64,000 nucleotides of DNA, taken from Turritopsis dohrnii. Taxonomy: Eukaryota; Cnidaria; Hydrozoa; Anthoathecata; Oceaniidae. Within the stretch, counting starts at the first letter, position 1; each line of letters starts with the position of its first letter. A program made the translations under genes and the position numbers. Positions 36,201 to 47,500 of this stretch are shown here, piece by piece. Below the pieces are notes generated by a model. That model had not been told where the DNA came from and did no database searches. It was given only the letters and a program-made list of their open reading frames with translations. Where the stretch lies: positions 124,001 through 188,000 of the forward strand of contig BQMF02000204.1 of the NCBI GenBank assembly GCA_027922465.2, written 5' to 3'.

Positions 36201-37633
36201 ATAAAAATGGGGAGCTTACACTAATACTTCATCTGGTTGTATCAGCCTTTCAAAACTATAGAGATGAAATGTCATTCGAGATTCACTCAAAACTCAGTGA
36301 GAAAATCGTGAAAAAGTCACCACTACGAAGTGCATTTTCATTGAAATTGTGTGTATATTTCTTTAACAATGCACTCCTTCGCAGTAGTAATTTTTTAACA
36401 AACATGCAGCAGATATGTTATAAAAGATCATACCTTTCTTTAAAAATGAAAAATCCACTAAGTTGCGAAATTGTGGTACAAACAAAAACTGACAGGACTT
36501 CAAAACGTTCGTAACTAAAAAACGAAACCATCGTAACTAAAAAACGAAACCATCGTTACTAAAAAACGAAACCATCGTTACTAAAAAACGAAAATTATCA
36601 CGCATTGATTTGATAAGAGGAAAGATCATTGGAAAATATATCAACAAGTTGTATGACTTCTTCCAACTTTATATAAAGGAAATCTTTCGTGGAAATGATT
36701 ATTTACAAATTTCTGAATTTATTGGATTTTAATGAAGCACTTTTCTACACCTTTGAAAATATTCGAGGTTCTGTGAAGTCTACATACCCATAAGTATATG
36801 AAAAATTGGCTTTTTGCTTTCTCACCCATATTGATACGAATGAACTGCAAAGTCTAAAGTAACAAAGAACAAACGGTTGGGTAATAATGACGAAGATACG
36901 CGTTCCCTTGTGAGCAAAATCGTCAAAAAGCCACTGAGACGGAGAGCACTTTTATTGAAATTGTGTGTATATTTCTATACAAATGCACTCCTTCGCAGAG
37001 ATTTTCAACAAATGTGCTGGCTGGGTTATTTCATTCAACAATCCTTTATACCTCAGTATATTAAAAGCTGATAAGTATGTAAATGCTGTCAAAGCTGAAA
37101 AAAGAATTTCAAAAACTATTTCAGTAACGCAAATCACAGACAACATTCAACACTATCATTGATCCAACTGCATACCCATACTGTTGGTATTCATACAACG
37201 GTACAACATCACCACTGTGGAAATCAATGAAATTAGCAATAGACATAGTATACGTTTTCCCTGAAAGAAAAGCAAAACATCGTCGATAATTCCTTAATGA
37301 AATAATAACTTGCAATATGTTGATGATATTTTTATTGACAATCGTCTGATCAATTTCGACACAAATCCCCTGCCTTCATATATTTTATAAATGCACTTTG
37401 CTCAGGCTTCAGACAATGCTTTGTGAATGAAGTATATAATCAGTGATAAACAAAAGGCATTATTGGATTTTGAAACTTTATCTAAGTTCAGACCAAAAAG
37501 TTTTATCGAACATTAAAAAAATGTTTAAAAAGATTAGTTAGTGTAAATAGGGTCTATCTTAAAAATACCAGCTAAACGATATACACACCACACTTTCTTG
37601 AAGTACCGCCTTAAAAAACTTTCCAAGTAACCG
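33246..37633 (-). CDS. SLC30A6: Zinc transporter ZnT6, 5' end not found
   Basis: Thirteen exons in transcript order: 37569-37633 (tentative), 37176-37260, 37052-37094, 36788-36844, 36434-36514, 36220-36255, 36051-36145, 34816-34864, 34621-34740, 34383-34533, 34025-34093, 33899-33943, 33246-33614. All junction phases agree. Recognition: NTNSMALTAFTYLSAFNIL (human STNSIALTAYTYLTIFDLF), YTYGYERFEVLSVF, QPDEVLVDSQI, AASSNWIQDF, MYPLSYHCAMILMHA, ANTLDGLLEFRQEHFW, HVRIRRDANEQ, QIIKDDW. ZnT6 forms a heterodimer with ZnT5 in the early secretory pathway; it lacks the H/D zinc site and is not itself a transporter. At the aligned sites I also see no HxxxD (GYERF; FILLTHL), in line with this. The final exon adds a Pro/Ser tail of about 90 residues. 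The initiator Met exon was not located. Confidence 0.95.
35174..35303 (+). repeat. Dispersed repeat, copy 2
   Basis: Near-identical to 14997-15129; no coding capacity. Confidence 0.85.
35823..35900 (+). repeat. tRNA-derived SINE-like head
   Basis: GGTGTAATGGTC resembles a pol III A box and GGTTCCATTCCC a B box, about 40 bases apart, as in a tRNA gene. The stems do not close as a functional tRNA, so a SINE head or tRNA pseudogene is more likely. Confidence 0.4.
36293..36413. mobile_element. Fold-back MITE family F, diverged copy
   Basis: Shares AAATCGTGAAAAAGTCAC, TTGAAATTGTGTGTATATTT and GCACTCCTTCGCAG with the four other copies. It lies in an SLC30A6 intron between the exons at 36220-36255 and 36434-36514. 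This copy has lost its CCCAG/CTGGG ends. Confidence 0.75.
36511..36598 (-). repeat. 22-bp tandem repeat carrying a repeated splice acceptor
   Basis: Four copies of GTAACTAAAAAACGAAACCA + TC on the plus strand. Read on the gene's strand, each is ...CGTTTTTTAG/T. The copy at 36515-36516 supplies the AG used before the exon 36434-36514; the identical AGs lie at 36537-36538, 36559-36560 and 36581-36582. Confidence 0.9.
36911..37025. mobile_element. Fold-back MITE family F, copy
   Basis: TGAGCAAAATCGTCAAAAAG ... CAACAAATGTGCTGGCTGGG, with internal inverted CTGAGACGGAGAGCA / TGCACTCCTTCGCAG. In an SLC30A6 intron. Confidence 0.85.
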
Positions 37634-38088
37634 CTGAAACTTTCCCATTATAATCTAAAAAGCACATTTAAAAGAAATAATTCGTCCAATAAATTCATAA
37701 AACTTTACCCTCGTTAGAAATTCATTCCCTAAAGTGAATTTCTTTTGAAGCCAGTTTTCCAACCGGCAGTTATGTGCCTATGTACAGGATGTTCAATCAC
37801 TCTTATCATAACCATGCAAACAAATTTGAAGCATCATAGAACCAGTTAACACAAGAAATCTGATAGAATTACAAACCTTGTCATCTGCTTGTAAAAAAAT
37901 ATCTCCATAATAACGTAATTTCTCTCTCTATATATATTTACAACCTAGAAACGAAAATACAAAACTGTATGTTGGAGAGAAGCTAAAAAAAATTAAAGCA
38001 AAACTCAGTATACTTTCAAGCAAAGTTAAAAATATAGAAGATATAGAAGATGTGGATTGAAAAACAAACAAATAAATCCATCACTTGG
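37634..38088. other. Region that should hold the SLC30A6 5' end
   Basis: No convincing first coding exon was found. It lies between SLC30A6 and ALKBH1, which are in the same orientation. Confidence 0.4.
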
Positions 38089-38215
38089 CCAGTGGGCAAA
38101 ATCGTCAAAAAGACACTGCGATGAAGAGTATTTTTATTGAAATAGTGTGTATACTTCTACAGATTTCTACTTCTCACTCTTTCGCAGTGATTTTTCAACA
38201 AATTTGCCCACTGGG
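38089..38215. mobile_element. Fold-back MITE family F, copy with matched ends
   Basis: The ends CCAGTGGGCAAA and TTTGCCCACTGG are perfect inverted copies. The internal core matches the family. It lies about 110 bp downstream of the ALKBH1 stop. Confidence 0.9.
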
Positions 38216-38324
38216 CTAATTCTACAATTTTGAAATTGAAAATGATGCAGTTTCTGACACACTTTGCACATAACGTTACAATGTTAACTAAAAGTATAAC
38301 ACCGATTCAATCAAAACTAGATAG

Positions 38325-39595
38325 TTATGATCCATGTTCCTTATTATATTTATGTACTTGTCGGATGTTTACATTGATCCTCGTGTTGGACAAATAGTCA
38401 GAAAAATCTTTCCAAGACTCATCCAGTTCAGACTTCCATATATGTTCATGATCTTCCATTGTGTCACATGTATAGCTGTCTTCTGTACAGTCTTTGGTGT
38501 TGACAAGCGGACATGTTCCTATATCCGAGGGCGCTGTTTTCATTGGTTTAGTAACAATACAAGGAACAGCATGAAAGGCAATTCGAGATGGACCTGTCAT
38601 CAACATAATGTCACCAGAACGAACCCAAATTGCTGAAACAGGAAAAAAAGTAACATATTTTCACAGGTCAATTGTTAAAGAACCTTAGAGTATATGGTAT
38701 GTCTCGAAAACTTATACAGAACAGCCAATAAAATTTGAAGGATACTGACCTTCAGGCTTTATGTCTCTGGTTTCACCTCCTATAAGATAAACTGCCGACT
38801 GGCCAAACGAATAAGATACAAGTGGCTGACATAACTCTTCTTCATAATGATCCGTGTGACCACCCATGCTACTTCCTTCTGGATAGTAGTTTATAATACC
38901 TGTTTCAGCAACGTAATCAGGGAATTGGAATGTACTGGCAATTGTCTTTGTGAGTTTGGCTAAGTCTGTCGGAAATCCAAAATATTGTTTGGCTTTATAA
39001 TCCACTATATTGTAATCAAAGTGATACCCCATGTGAACCCATCGCAGTTGATAGATGAACGAGTTATCAGAAGATTTCCTGTAGGTAGTAATAATTTGAA
39101 TAGTGAATGTGCAATGTACAGTATATTACCAGCATTGACTACATTTTACTTGAAAGGTAGTGTAGATCAAAACACCTCTACTTACTGGTGACTTATATCC
39201 CAGATACTATTTTGTTTGTCCAGTTTCATCAGCACATCTAAATTACATGGGTACGGATCTTTTGTATAATCTGTTAAAGCTTTTTTAATCCAATAGCTTT
39301 GTGCGCCATATGAAACAAATGGATTTGGAATAACAATGAAACCAGGACATGAACAAAGTTCATATACCTTCCATTTACTAGGATGTTTAAGTCCGACAGA
39401 ACAATATGAATCAGTGTCGTCAGAAATGTGCAGTGGTGCTTCTCTCAATTTATTTTCATATCTTAAAGGATTGTTGAAGTCAATAACCTCACTAAAGTCT
39501 GGAGGAGGTTTCTTCTTTTTATAACGTTTGTATTCTTTTCTTACTTCATCCTTTTCTTTATCAATATAACAAAAGGTTTTTCTTCCAGTTTCCAT
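38325..39595 (-). CDS. ALKBH1: Alpha-ketoglutarate-dependent dioxygenase ALKBH1
   Basis: Three coding exons: 39186-39595, 38750-39078, 38325-38632, with matching phases. The start METGRKTF lies one base after an acceptor (TTTGTCTTAG), so the 5' UTR is probably spliced. Matches to human ALKBH1: CPGFIVIPNPF, QLRWVHMGYHFDY, ETGIINYYPEGSSMGGHTDH, PLVSYSFGQSAVYLIGG, SGDIMLMTGPSRIAFHAVP, TRINVNIRQV. The Fe(II) ligands are visible (H-x-D in GGHTDH, distal His in FHAVP), as are the two Arg residues of the 2-oxoglutarate site (TRINVNIRQ). ALKBH1 demethylates DNA 6mA and tRNA m1A and makes mitochondrial tRNA f5C. Length about 348 residues (human 389); the human C-terminal tail is shorter here. Confidence 0.95.
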
Positions 39596-40099
39596 CCTAA
39601 GACAAAAAAAAAAAATTGGAAAACTCAACATTGTACTCTCTATTGTTATTTATCATGGCAAACCCCAGAGATAAATGGACTTAAACAGTCCTGACAGACT
39701 TGACTTGGTTTACCCGGTCTTTCTACCAGTTACAAACTTCATTTGTTTTGTTATAGTTGGATAAACTGTATCAAAGCAGATGATTGAGATACAACAGGTC
39801 ATCATGAAAAGGTTTTAAAACCACTTCTGCAGATGTCAGTTACACAGACAAATATTGAATTAATTTTTTCAGATAACTGCTATTTTCGTAGTGTTATTCC
39901 ATATATCAAATTTAAAAAAGATAACAAGATTTTTGCAATTACCTCAAAATTCTATTGTTTTGAATTTCCAATAAATGTCAAAATCAACCATCTACTTACT
40001 TCTTTGTTTAGGGCTGTCAAAAAACACTTTCAAATTTCCACCCAGAGACAAAAATCAAACACCACAATATTTTCTACCTAGTAGAGATTCACACTTGGC
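39596..40099. other. 5' flank of ALKBH1
   Basis: Nothing coding recognised; the plus-strand frame 39833-40081 is low-complexity and unsupported. Confidence 0.4.
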
Positions 40100-40479
40100 C
40101 TCATTCCAAACATTTTTTTAAGGATCATCTGGCCAAAATTTTTTTAGTTGAGGAATGAAAATTTATTCAGAAAATGCTTTTACAAAGTTACTTATCATAA
40201 AATAAGTCAAATAAAAGTTTTTGTACATCGATCATAGTGGAGAAGGGCACTTCTTCTTAAAATAAGGATTGAAAATAACAAATAGGATTTCAAGACCACA
40301 CTTAACTCTTCACAGTTCCTCTTCATGTGCTGCTGGTAATTTTAACTCTTGCTGTGTTTCATAAAACATTTTATTCAGTTATACATTGTGACCTATGTTA
40401 GAGAATGGATGCGTATTTTCGTGACAAGAATCTTTGTTAACTTTTTGCGTCCGTAATTAGGAAGGCTGTCCGTAATTAC
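40100..40479 (-). mobile_element. Inverted copy of the GGACAGCCTTCCTAATTAC element
   Basis: The right end has GTCCGTAATTAGGAAGGCTG at 40449-40468. Inward sequence (TTTTCGTGACAAGAATCTTT; ATGTACAAAAACTTTT-like block) is the reverse complement of the left part of the copies at 28562 and 43089. The opposite terminus is missing. Confidence 0.6.
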
Positions 40480-40949
40480 GAATATTGACAATATATACCA
40501 GATGAGTAAAAAAAAAGTACCGCTGTTTCACAAAAAATATCTTTCGATTTAATAAATATGAAAGATAGTTATTTTTATTTCTGAATAGAGGAATCCTTTA
40601 CCTATATTTTGGTGTATCACTTTTCTAATTTGGTTGAGTAGAAAAAAATTTATGGACAAAAAACTGGAAGTGGTCCTTGTAAAAATCTTTGTAAAATGAA
40701 CAAAAAAGCCTGCTTGGCTTTTTTGACTCACCTGGTATATAATATTGTTTATACCAAACTTTTTACATGAGGAAGTGTGACTGTTTCTTATGTGACAGAA
40801 GGATTACAGAAATTGGTATGTATTGAGCCCTTTCTGTCTCCTAGTGCCTTTTTAACAGTATAATTTTTATAAATTTTTCTTCTGGTCCTGGGAAATTCCA
40901 AAGGTAGAGCAATAGAAAAAATGAGGCAATCTTCAAGGAAATCTTAACC

Positions 40950-41622
40950 GGATTACATCGTGTCAACTTTGTCAACATCACATTCATCCACCTACATTCC
41001 AACACCTACCGTCCATATAAAAAACCAAATGACGCCCTCCTGTATCCTGCCATTCCACAAACAGTGTATTCACCAATATCGCTAAAAGGTTCCTGAAACT
41101 CATTGACAAGCATTTCACCTCCGGCTACTTAAAGAAACTCTTCAACCGCAACAATGGCAAAGTAAGCTACAGTTGTTCTGAAAACGTCGGCAAAATCAAT
41201 CACACAACAAGAAAATTTCATCGCCAAAAAAAGCAACTACACCACCATACAACTACAGAAAGAAGAACTAATGCCCCCTGGGTTGAGACTGCAGAAAAAG
41301 CTCGCTAATTTATAAATGCCAAGTAACGGCACCAGAAGTCCCAAAACGAGTTAACATCGGTTTGAGGGAGAAAGAGTTTAAGCTACAATGGTCACAAGCA
41401 ATGGATTGACAACAAGAAGTACAAAAACAGTACTACGCTCTCCTCCCATGTGTAGAATTTGAAAGATAAGGACATTAAACCAACCTTAAAATGGTCTATA
41501 ATGACCATTGGTCTACCCATGCACAACCATATACAGAAATGCAGCCTTTGTTTGCAGGAAAAATACAAAATCTTCCATTACAAGAACAAAGAGGAGCTAT
41601 TAAATAAACAGAGTGAATATTA
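40950..41622 (+). pseudogene. Decayed Penelope-like element, C-terminal part
   Basis: Broken frames read KRFLKLIDKHFTSGYLKKLF, NRNNGKVSYSCSENV, then after stops LKDKDIKPTLKWSIM and KCSLCLQEKYKIFHYKNKEE LLNKQSE. These match, in order, the RT-distal block and the region after the GIY-YIG nuclease (C-x-L-C-L-x-E-K-Y) of Penelope-like elements. The GIY-YIG core itself (between about 41330 and 41450) is not recognisable. Many stops make it a relic. Confidence 0.65.
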
Positions 41623-42356
41623 AAGCCAAGTGCAGGCATTTGAATAAGTTTTTATTGCTAATTAGGCCGATGGAAATTTTATATTAGTTTAGCGACACTT
41701 ATCTCCTGAAAATGTCAAGTGGCATGTTTTCATTATTCATAATTTTGTTCTAGTGGCATACATAGCCGGAGAACACATCAAATGTGCCATTTTTCATTAT
41801 TCGGTACTAGTTTGAGCTTTCAAATTACTTGAGACCCGTTTTTTCAATCGCATTATTTAAAAAGAAGAAATTTTCATGGAAGTTAGTTTTGCATATTAGG
41901 TATATATTCCTCAAAGTTGGCTTTTTCAGCATGTATCGGATAGAAATCAACCCTAACTCTATTTTTGCAAAACACTGCAAAAATTGATGTCTACTTTGGT
42001 TACGTATCGGAAGTCAAATTTCGCTACATTTTATTAAATTGAACACACTGGCCAAGTCATTAGATGTGTGAGAAGAGCAACTTGGACATTTTGAACCGTG
42101 GTATGATGGTTGGAGGTGGGTAGGCAAGCAAATGAAGTGGATGATGTATATTGAATGGATGTATATTGTTGTTTTTAAGAATTTTCATTTTGTATTGGAA
42201 TAATGAAATTTTGTAAAATAATGAACTTAGAAATCAGAAGACTTAGTGTGAATTGCTCTATTTGATATGACATTTAATTGCTGTAATTAGATGTAAATAT
42301 ATATTTTCCCACTATACTATAAGATCACAGTGTAAAGGTTTTTCATACTTGTTTAG
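41623..42356. other. Gene-free stretch
   Basis: AT-rich; nothing coding recognised. Confidence 0.4.
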
Positions 42357-42511
42357 CTGAAGACTGCGAGAGCATGAAACTGGCAGTACCAAACTGCGTG
42401 ATTCCGATTGTAAAATATCACCTGAATCGCCTTCAAGAGAAACAATCAATTTCTTCCGAAACTAACGACGAAAAACATCAAAATTTACGTCATATTCAAG
42501 AGTCTAGCTGA
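42357..42511 (+). CDS. Possible orphan terminal exon
   Basis: After a good acceptor (CTTGTTTAG at 42349-42356) a frame of 51 codons reads EDCESMKLAVPNCVIPIVKY ..., ending in HIQESS and TGA. Composition is protein-like and the stop is natural, but I found no upstream partner exon and no family. It could be a real last exon of an unannotated plus-strand gene or chance. Confidence 0.3.
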
Positions 42512-43088
42512 ATGTAAAGAAAATTATAATATATATGTCTCAAAAAAATTATGTTCTTCACTGTTGTTTCTGTTTTTCTTCCTTTTTCCTTTATTAATAA
42601 TATCTTGTTTTTAAAAACACGAAAAAAAACCCCGAATGTTCTATATCAGCAATTAATTACATGTTTGCAAGGACTTTGTGAAAAGTTGCCGTATCTCATG
42701 GGAAGTTTAATGACTTATCCGAATAAATTTAAATAAGCGTGCTTTTTCTCTATGATGATAGGTCTCAAAAATTTCGTTTGAGATTCAATTAAATTTCAAT
42801 GTTAATTTCGTTTTGTATTAACGAGGGTCACACATGTTTGACCATCATAAATATTTTTTGTTTTATATACTAATATTCGCTGACCTTTTACGGTCGAACA
42901 TTTATCGCAAATGAGAAATGGTGGTCTGTTAATACTTTAATAATAGTGCTTTAAAAACATACCAAATATAATTATAAGTAATTTTGCACTCCTCATAACC
43001 TGATGGGTTACATTATAAAATCAGGATGAAAAATAAAAATAAAACTTCAGTCTGGCCTTTAATAATGAACTTTCAACTTTGTATATAC

Positions 43089-43720
43089 CGTCTATGTGGC
43101 AGCCTTTGTTATTATGGACATCAAAATGTAAACAAAGATTCTTGTCACGAAAATAGACATGCACTCTTGCCAAGTTCACCATGTATAACTGAATAAAATG
43201 TTTTATGAAACATAGCAATAGAGACCAATACTCAGTAAGAAGTTTCCTCCCCCACTGTGATTGACGTACAAAAACTTTACTTGACTTATGATAATTAACT
43301 TTCTAGAAGCATGATCCAAAATCAGTTTCATTTCCTCAATTTTTAAACATAAATTTTCGACCTGTGGAAGCCCTTTGTTCCGTACGATGACATTACAGAT
43401 ATTTCATAACGGAGGTGGCCATTTTTACTTTTTATCCGTAAATATGGTTACCATTGTACACACGGAGCTCATAAAAATACGCATGATTCTCAAGAGAGCA
43501 GTCTATTTTAGAAGAAATCTTTAAAGTTTAGCAAAATAAATTCTAAACGGCATATTGGTAATTTTCTAACGTTCAAATAAATTTAATTATCTCTAAAGTT
43601 TGCTTTATTACAGTTTGGTTGACAGTACAGGATGTGCTATGTTTTTAATTTACAGACGGTTTTAGAATTATATATGTTTTGATTGATGTCCATAATAACG
43701 AAGGCTGTCCGTAATTAGAC
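43089..43720. mobile_element. Fold-back element, third copy of the AGCCTT-ended family
   Basis: The left end GGCAGCCTTTGTTATTATGG and right end CCATAATAACGAAGGCTGTC are inverted. The inner left segment (AAAGATTCTTGTCACGAAAA; CCATGTATAACTGAATAAAA) matches 28590-28690. About 0.63 kb, non-coding. Confidence 0.75.
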
Positions 43721-44196
43721 ACACAGACACTACTGAAATCACAGATTCAATGCTCTACTGTTCCAAGCATTTAATTATCATTCATCATAACATTGTTATC
43801 AACAAAAAAGCAACAAGCATCCGTGAATCGAAGTCACCCTGGGCCCCCATAATCGATATTGTCGTTTTGTTGGAAAGATTAAGTTATTTCTTTGGAATGA
43901 CAAGATTAGGTATTGTGAAATTTTGCACTGAAATAGAAAACATACATAAGGTAATAATTCCAAAGTTTCAGAAGTAAATGGTTTAAGTATTTCGGAAGTT
44001 ATTTTTAAAATAGTGGCAAAATTGATCGAAGTCACGTTTCACGGTAGCTATATAATTAATGATCAGCTTAAGTGGGGTTTAGTGTGTTTTGAACATTTAA
44101 AATGACAATAAGGACTGATAGTCAGCTTGTCTCAATTTCTTCTTGAAAAACGTATTCACTCCCCCCATTCATTCATTTTAGAAAATGTTCTTCTTC

Positions 44197-44198
<2 letters not shown>

Positions 44199-44237
<39 letters not shown>
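44199..44237. repeat. 39-base poly-G run
   Basis: Uninterrupted G tract about 330 bp upstream of the HPRT start. Its length in the true genome is uncertain because such tracts assemble poorly. Confidence 0.8.
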
Positions 44238-44239
<2 letters not shown>

Positions 44240-44570
44240 TGCACCAAAAAGTCAAATTAACACAAAAAACCTAGCATCAATTGTCCAAATAATTCTCTCT
44301 TAAAAACAGTATTTACATAAAGTTTCTATCAAATTTCATCGATAGAAAATAGGACTTTCAGAAGACTTTCAGGATAAAGCATAAAAAATTACCCAGATTA
44401 GAATTTGGCAGCTTCAGCGGCCATCATTCTTGATGTTGATGTTTGTCCCGTTTTTTAATCCGAAACCGAAAATCAGCTGATTCATCAGTTTTTGCTTCAG
44501 AAGCGAAATCAGGTGTTCAAGCTTTCGTCTTTGGACCCTCGGCTGTCATAAGGACGAGATACGTGAAGCA

Positions 44571-47500
44571 ATGGAGCCTAGTTTCATCAAGGTAAAATTA
44601 CATTTATATACATATGTGGACAAGTTGCAACCATACTTCTGAGAAAAATTAATGCCTATTGATATGTTTAGGTATGAGTGTGCAAAACCTTCCAAGATTA
44701 GTTTCTCGTTGCGATGGGCTCAGCGTATACCTTTTACTTCACATATGCATTGCATAACTTTTTCCGTCCTTTCTTTTTACCCGTACATTTTAAGTAAAAT
44801 TATTTTTTGAATTCATGTAGAGCAATAAATTTTCTTTCCAACGGTGTATAAAATGATATATAAGGAGGGAATTAGTCTAGTGTAAAAACAATCAAAAATA
44901 TGGACTTTTGTGTGCTTCTTTGAACTCCAAGTCTCGCGAAATCTCAATTAATGGTTTTGTTCAGGAGAAAAACAATTTTTTGTTTTTTCCATACTTCCAC
45001 GATATTGGATAGTTTTAGCCAATCAGGAATTTTCTCTCAAATTGCGGGCACACTTTGTTAACAGGCTTTCATCTACCGCTGTGCAAAGTTTTAAACGAAA
45101 CAAGCCACTTGCTAGGAAGATGGAGCTCAAAGAAAGGTAGAACACTAATTATTTATCATCACATCCCAGGCAGCAAAATCGGCAAAAAGTCACTGCGATG
45201 GAGGGCACTCTTATTGAAATTGTGTGTATATTTCTATAGAAAGGCACTCCTTCGCAAAGATTTTTTAACAAATGTGCCGGCTGGGATACACGACAATATG
45301 ACAGCCTTTAATAAATTCAGAAAGTGAGCTGCCAATTTAATTCTACGGTTTTTAAGTATATTATAACAAATTATATTAAAGGTTCTCATAACTTAGAAAA
45401 TGTTGAATAACGAAAAATGCCTATAACTTTCTCAAAAAGCAATATTTTCCCTATGAATTTAAATTGTCAAAAAAAATCTGAACAAAAAAAGTTGACTTTT
45501 GAAACGTATATATGCTGAGCCCTTAATGAATGATACACAAAATAAATTATGTTTTCAAAAATCATTTTTTCAATATCTATAATGGTTCTATTAAAAAATT
45601 TTATAACTTGACCAACTTTTTATAAAAAATGTCATAAAAATAAGTCACACCTTTACGTAACATGTTTTTCTATAATTGTGTGAAATTTTGGGAAGATTTC
45701 TCCCATTTCAGACAATGGTTATTTCATTATTGAAATTTCTATTCCTGAGTTAAGTAGTCTATCTCCTAAATAAACAATACTGTACCTAATCGTGGAGTTA
45801 AATTTAGCTGTATATAGAGATTAAGTGTTGTATATATATACCTGTTTATTTTATTGGGTTTTTTTTTTTTTTTTTTCAGGTTGATGATGATTATAAAGTT
45901 TATTCTACCAAACACTTTAATATTCCAAGGCATTATGAAGATGCAATTGGGTCAGTTCTGATTCCACATGGGATGGTCATTGACAGGTAAATAAAAACTA
46001 CTTCAGCTGAAAAGAAGAGGGTAATAGATTAACTAATATAAACGTTCTCAGACTCTTTGACTTTTGCAATTAGAACTTACTTATATTATTGATTTTCATG
46101 ATAATTATTAAATTTTATAAATTAGTAAACAAATATGCTCATCAAGTAGTCTGATGAGATTGAAACCACTGTTGGAGGTGATGTTATACATAGCTTTTAC
46201 TTATACACCACATTAATATCAAAATGTGAAGTTTTTATCATTTATAAATCGTAAAAATACTTACTATAAATATTTATAGTTGGATATCTAAAAGATAAGT
46301 GCTCAACTTTATTTTAGAATTGAACGGTTGGCGAGAGATATCCACGAAGGATTTGATTCTGAATCGATTACTATACTTTGTATATTAAAAGGAGGCTTTC
46401 AATTTTGTCAAGATCTGATGAGCTGCATTAAAAAAATTAACAGTAATTCACGTAAGATAAAAATGCTTTTTGCAAAATGTCATTTTTTTGTGTATATATC
46501 TGGTCAATTTCATATGGTTCTTTTATAGCGAAATCAGTTCAATTAGGGTTGGATTTTTTAAGAGTTAAAAGTTACACTGTGAGTTGTGTTTTTTTCTTCA
46601 TCATTCAATTTTGACATTGATTGACAGTCTGTAAAAACTGTATGCAGGATGTAATTATTTTTGATTTTCTCATGTTTTAGAAAACCAATGTTTTTCATTG
46701 CTTTTTAATTACTGTCAGTTATTCATATTACATATTCACAGAGAGTGCAATTTCATAACAACAAAACTTCTGTGCTTAAAATGCAATGAAAACCTCTGTT
46801 CGCTCATTGTTTTTTATCAAAATATTTTCCTTCAGAATGAAAATAGCGGTGAAGTGAAAATATCTGGAAGTGATGATTTAAACAAGTTAAAAGGAAAGGT
46901 ATGAGTTGTTTTTAAGTGTAAAATATTTTTTTTATCCTCCCGTTATAAGTACCTTAATCCTTTTCTTTTTTTCCTTTGCAGAATGTTTTAATTGTAGAGG
47001 TAAGTGTTAGAAGTTTAATTGCAAACTGTGCTATTCTGTTATATCAGCATGCCAGTTTCTCCATCATGGTAAATATTATCAATAACCTCACATTCATTCG
47101 TTTCATACAAACTAGGATATCATCGATACTGGGAAAACAATGAAAAAACTTCTGGCCACACTTTCAAAATATGAACCAAAGTCATTAAAGGTTGCAACGT
47201 AAGTTTCTTACAAATAAAAGCATCTTGTGCTTAGCATCATTTATATTGCTATTCCAACCTTCCTGTCCTGATCCCTTTCTGAAATAAAACGATGTTAAAA
47301 AACATTTGTTTTTTTTTTTTTTACTGGTTTCTAGGTTGCTAGTTAAACGTCGTGAAGATAGCACTGGCTACCGACCTGATTGTATGTTTTGTCTAATTTA
47401 TTAATTTATATTGTCTAACCTCAACTATTTTATAATTATTAGTTTGAACAAAGCTAATTGAGGTTTTTAACGACAGATTGCTTTTTTGAAATAATGTAGT

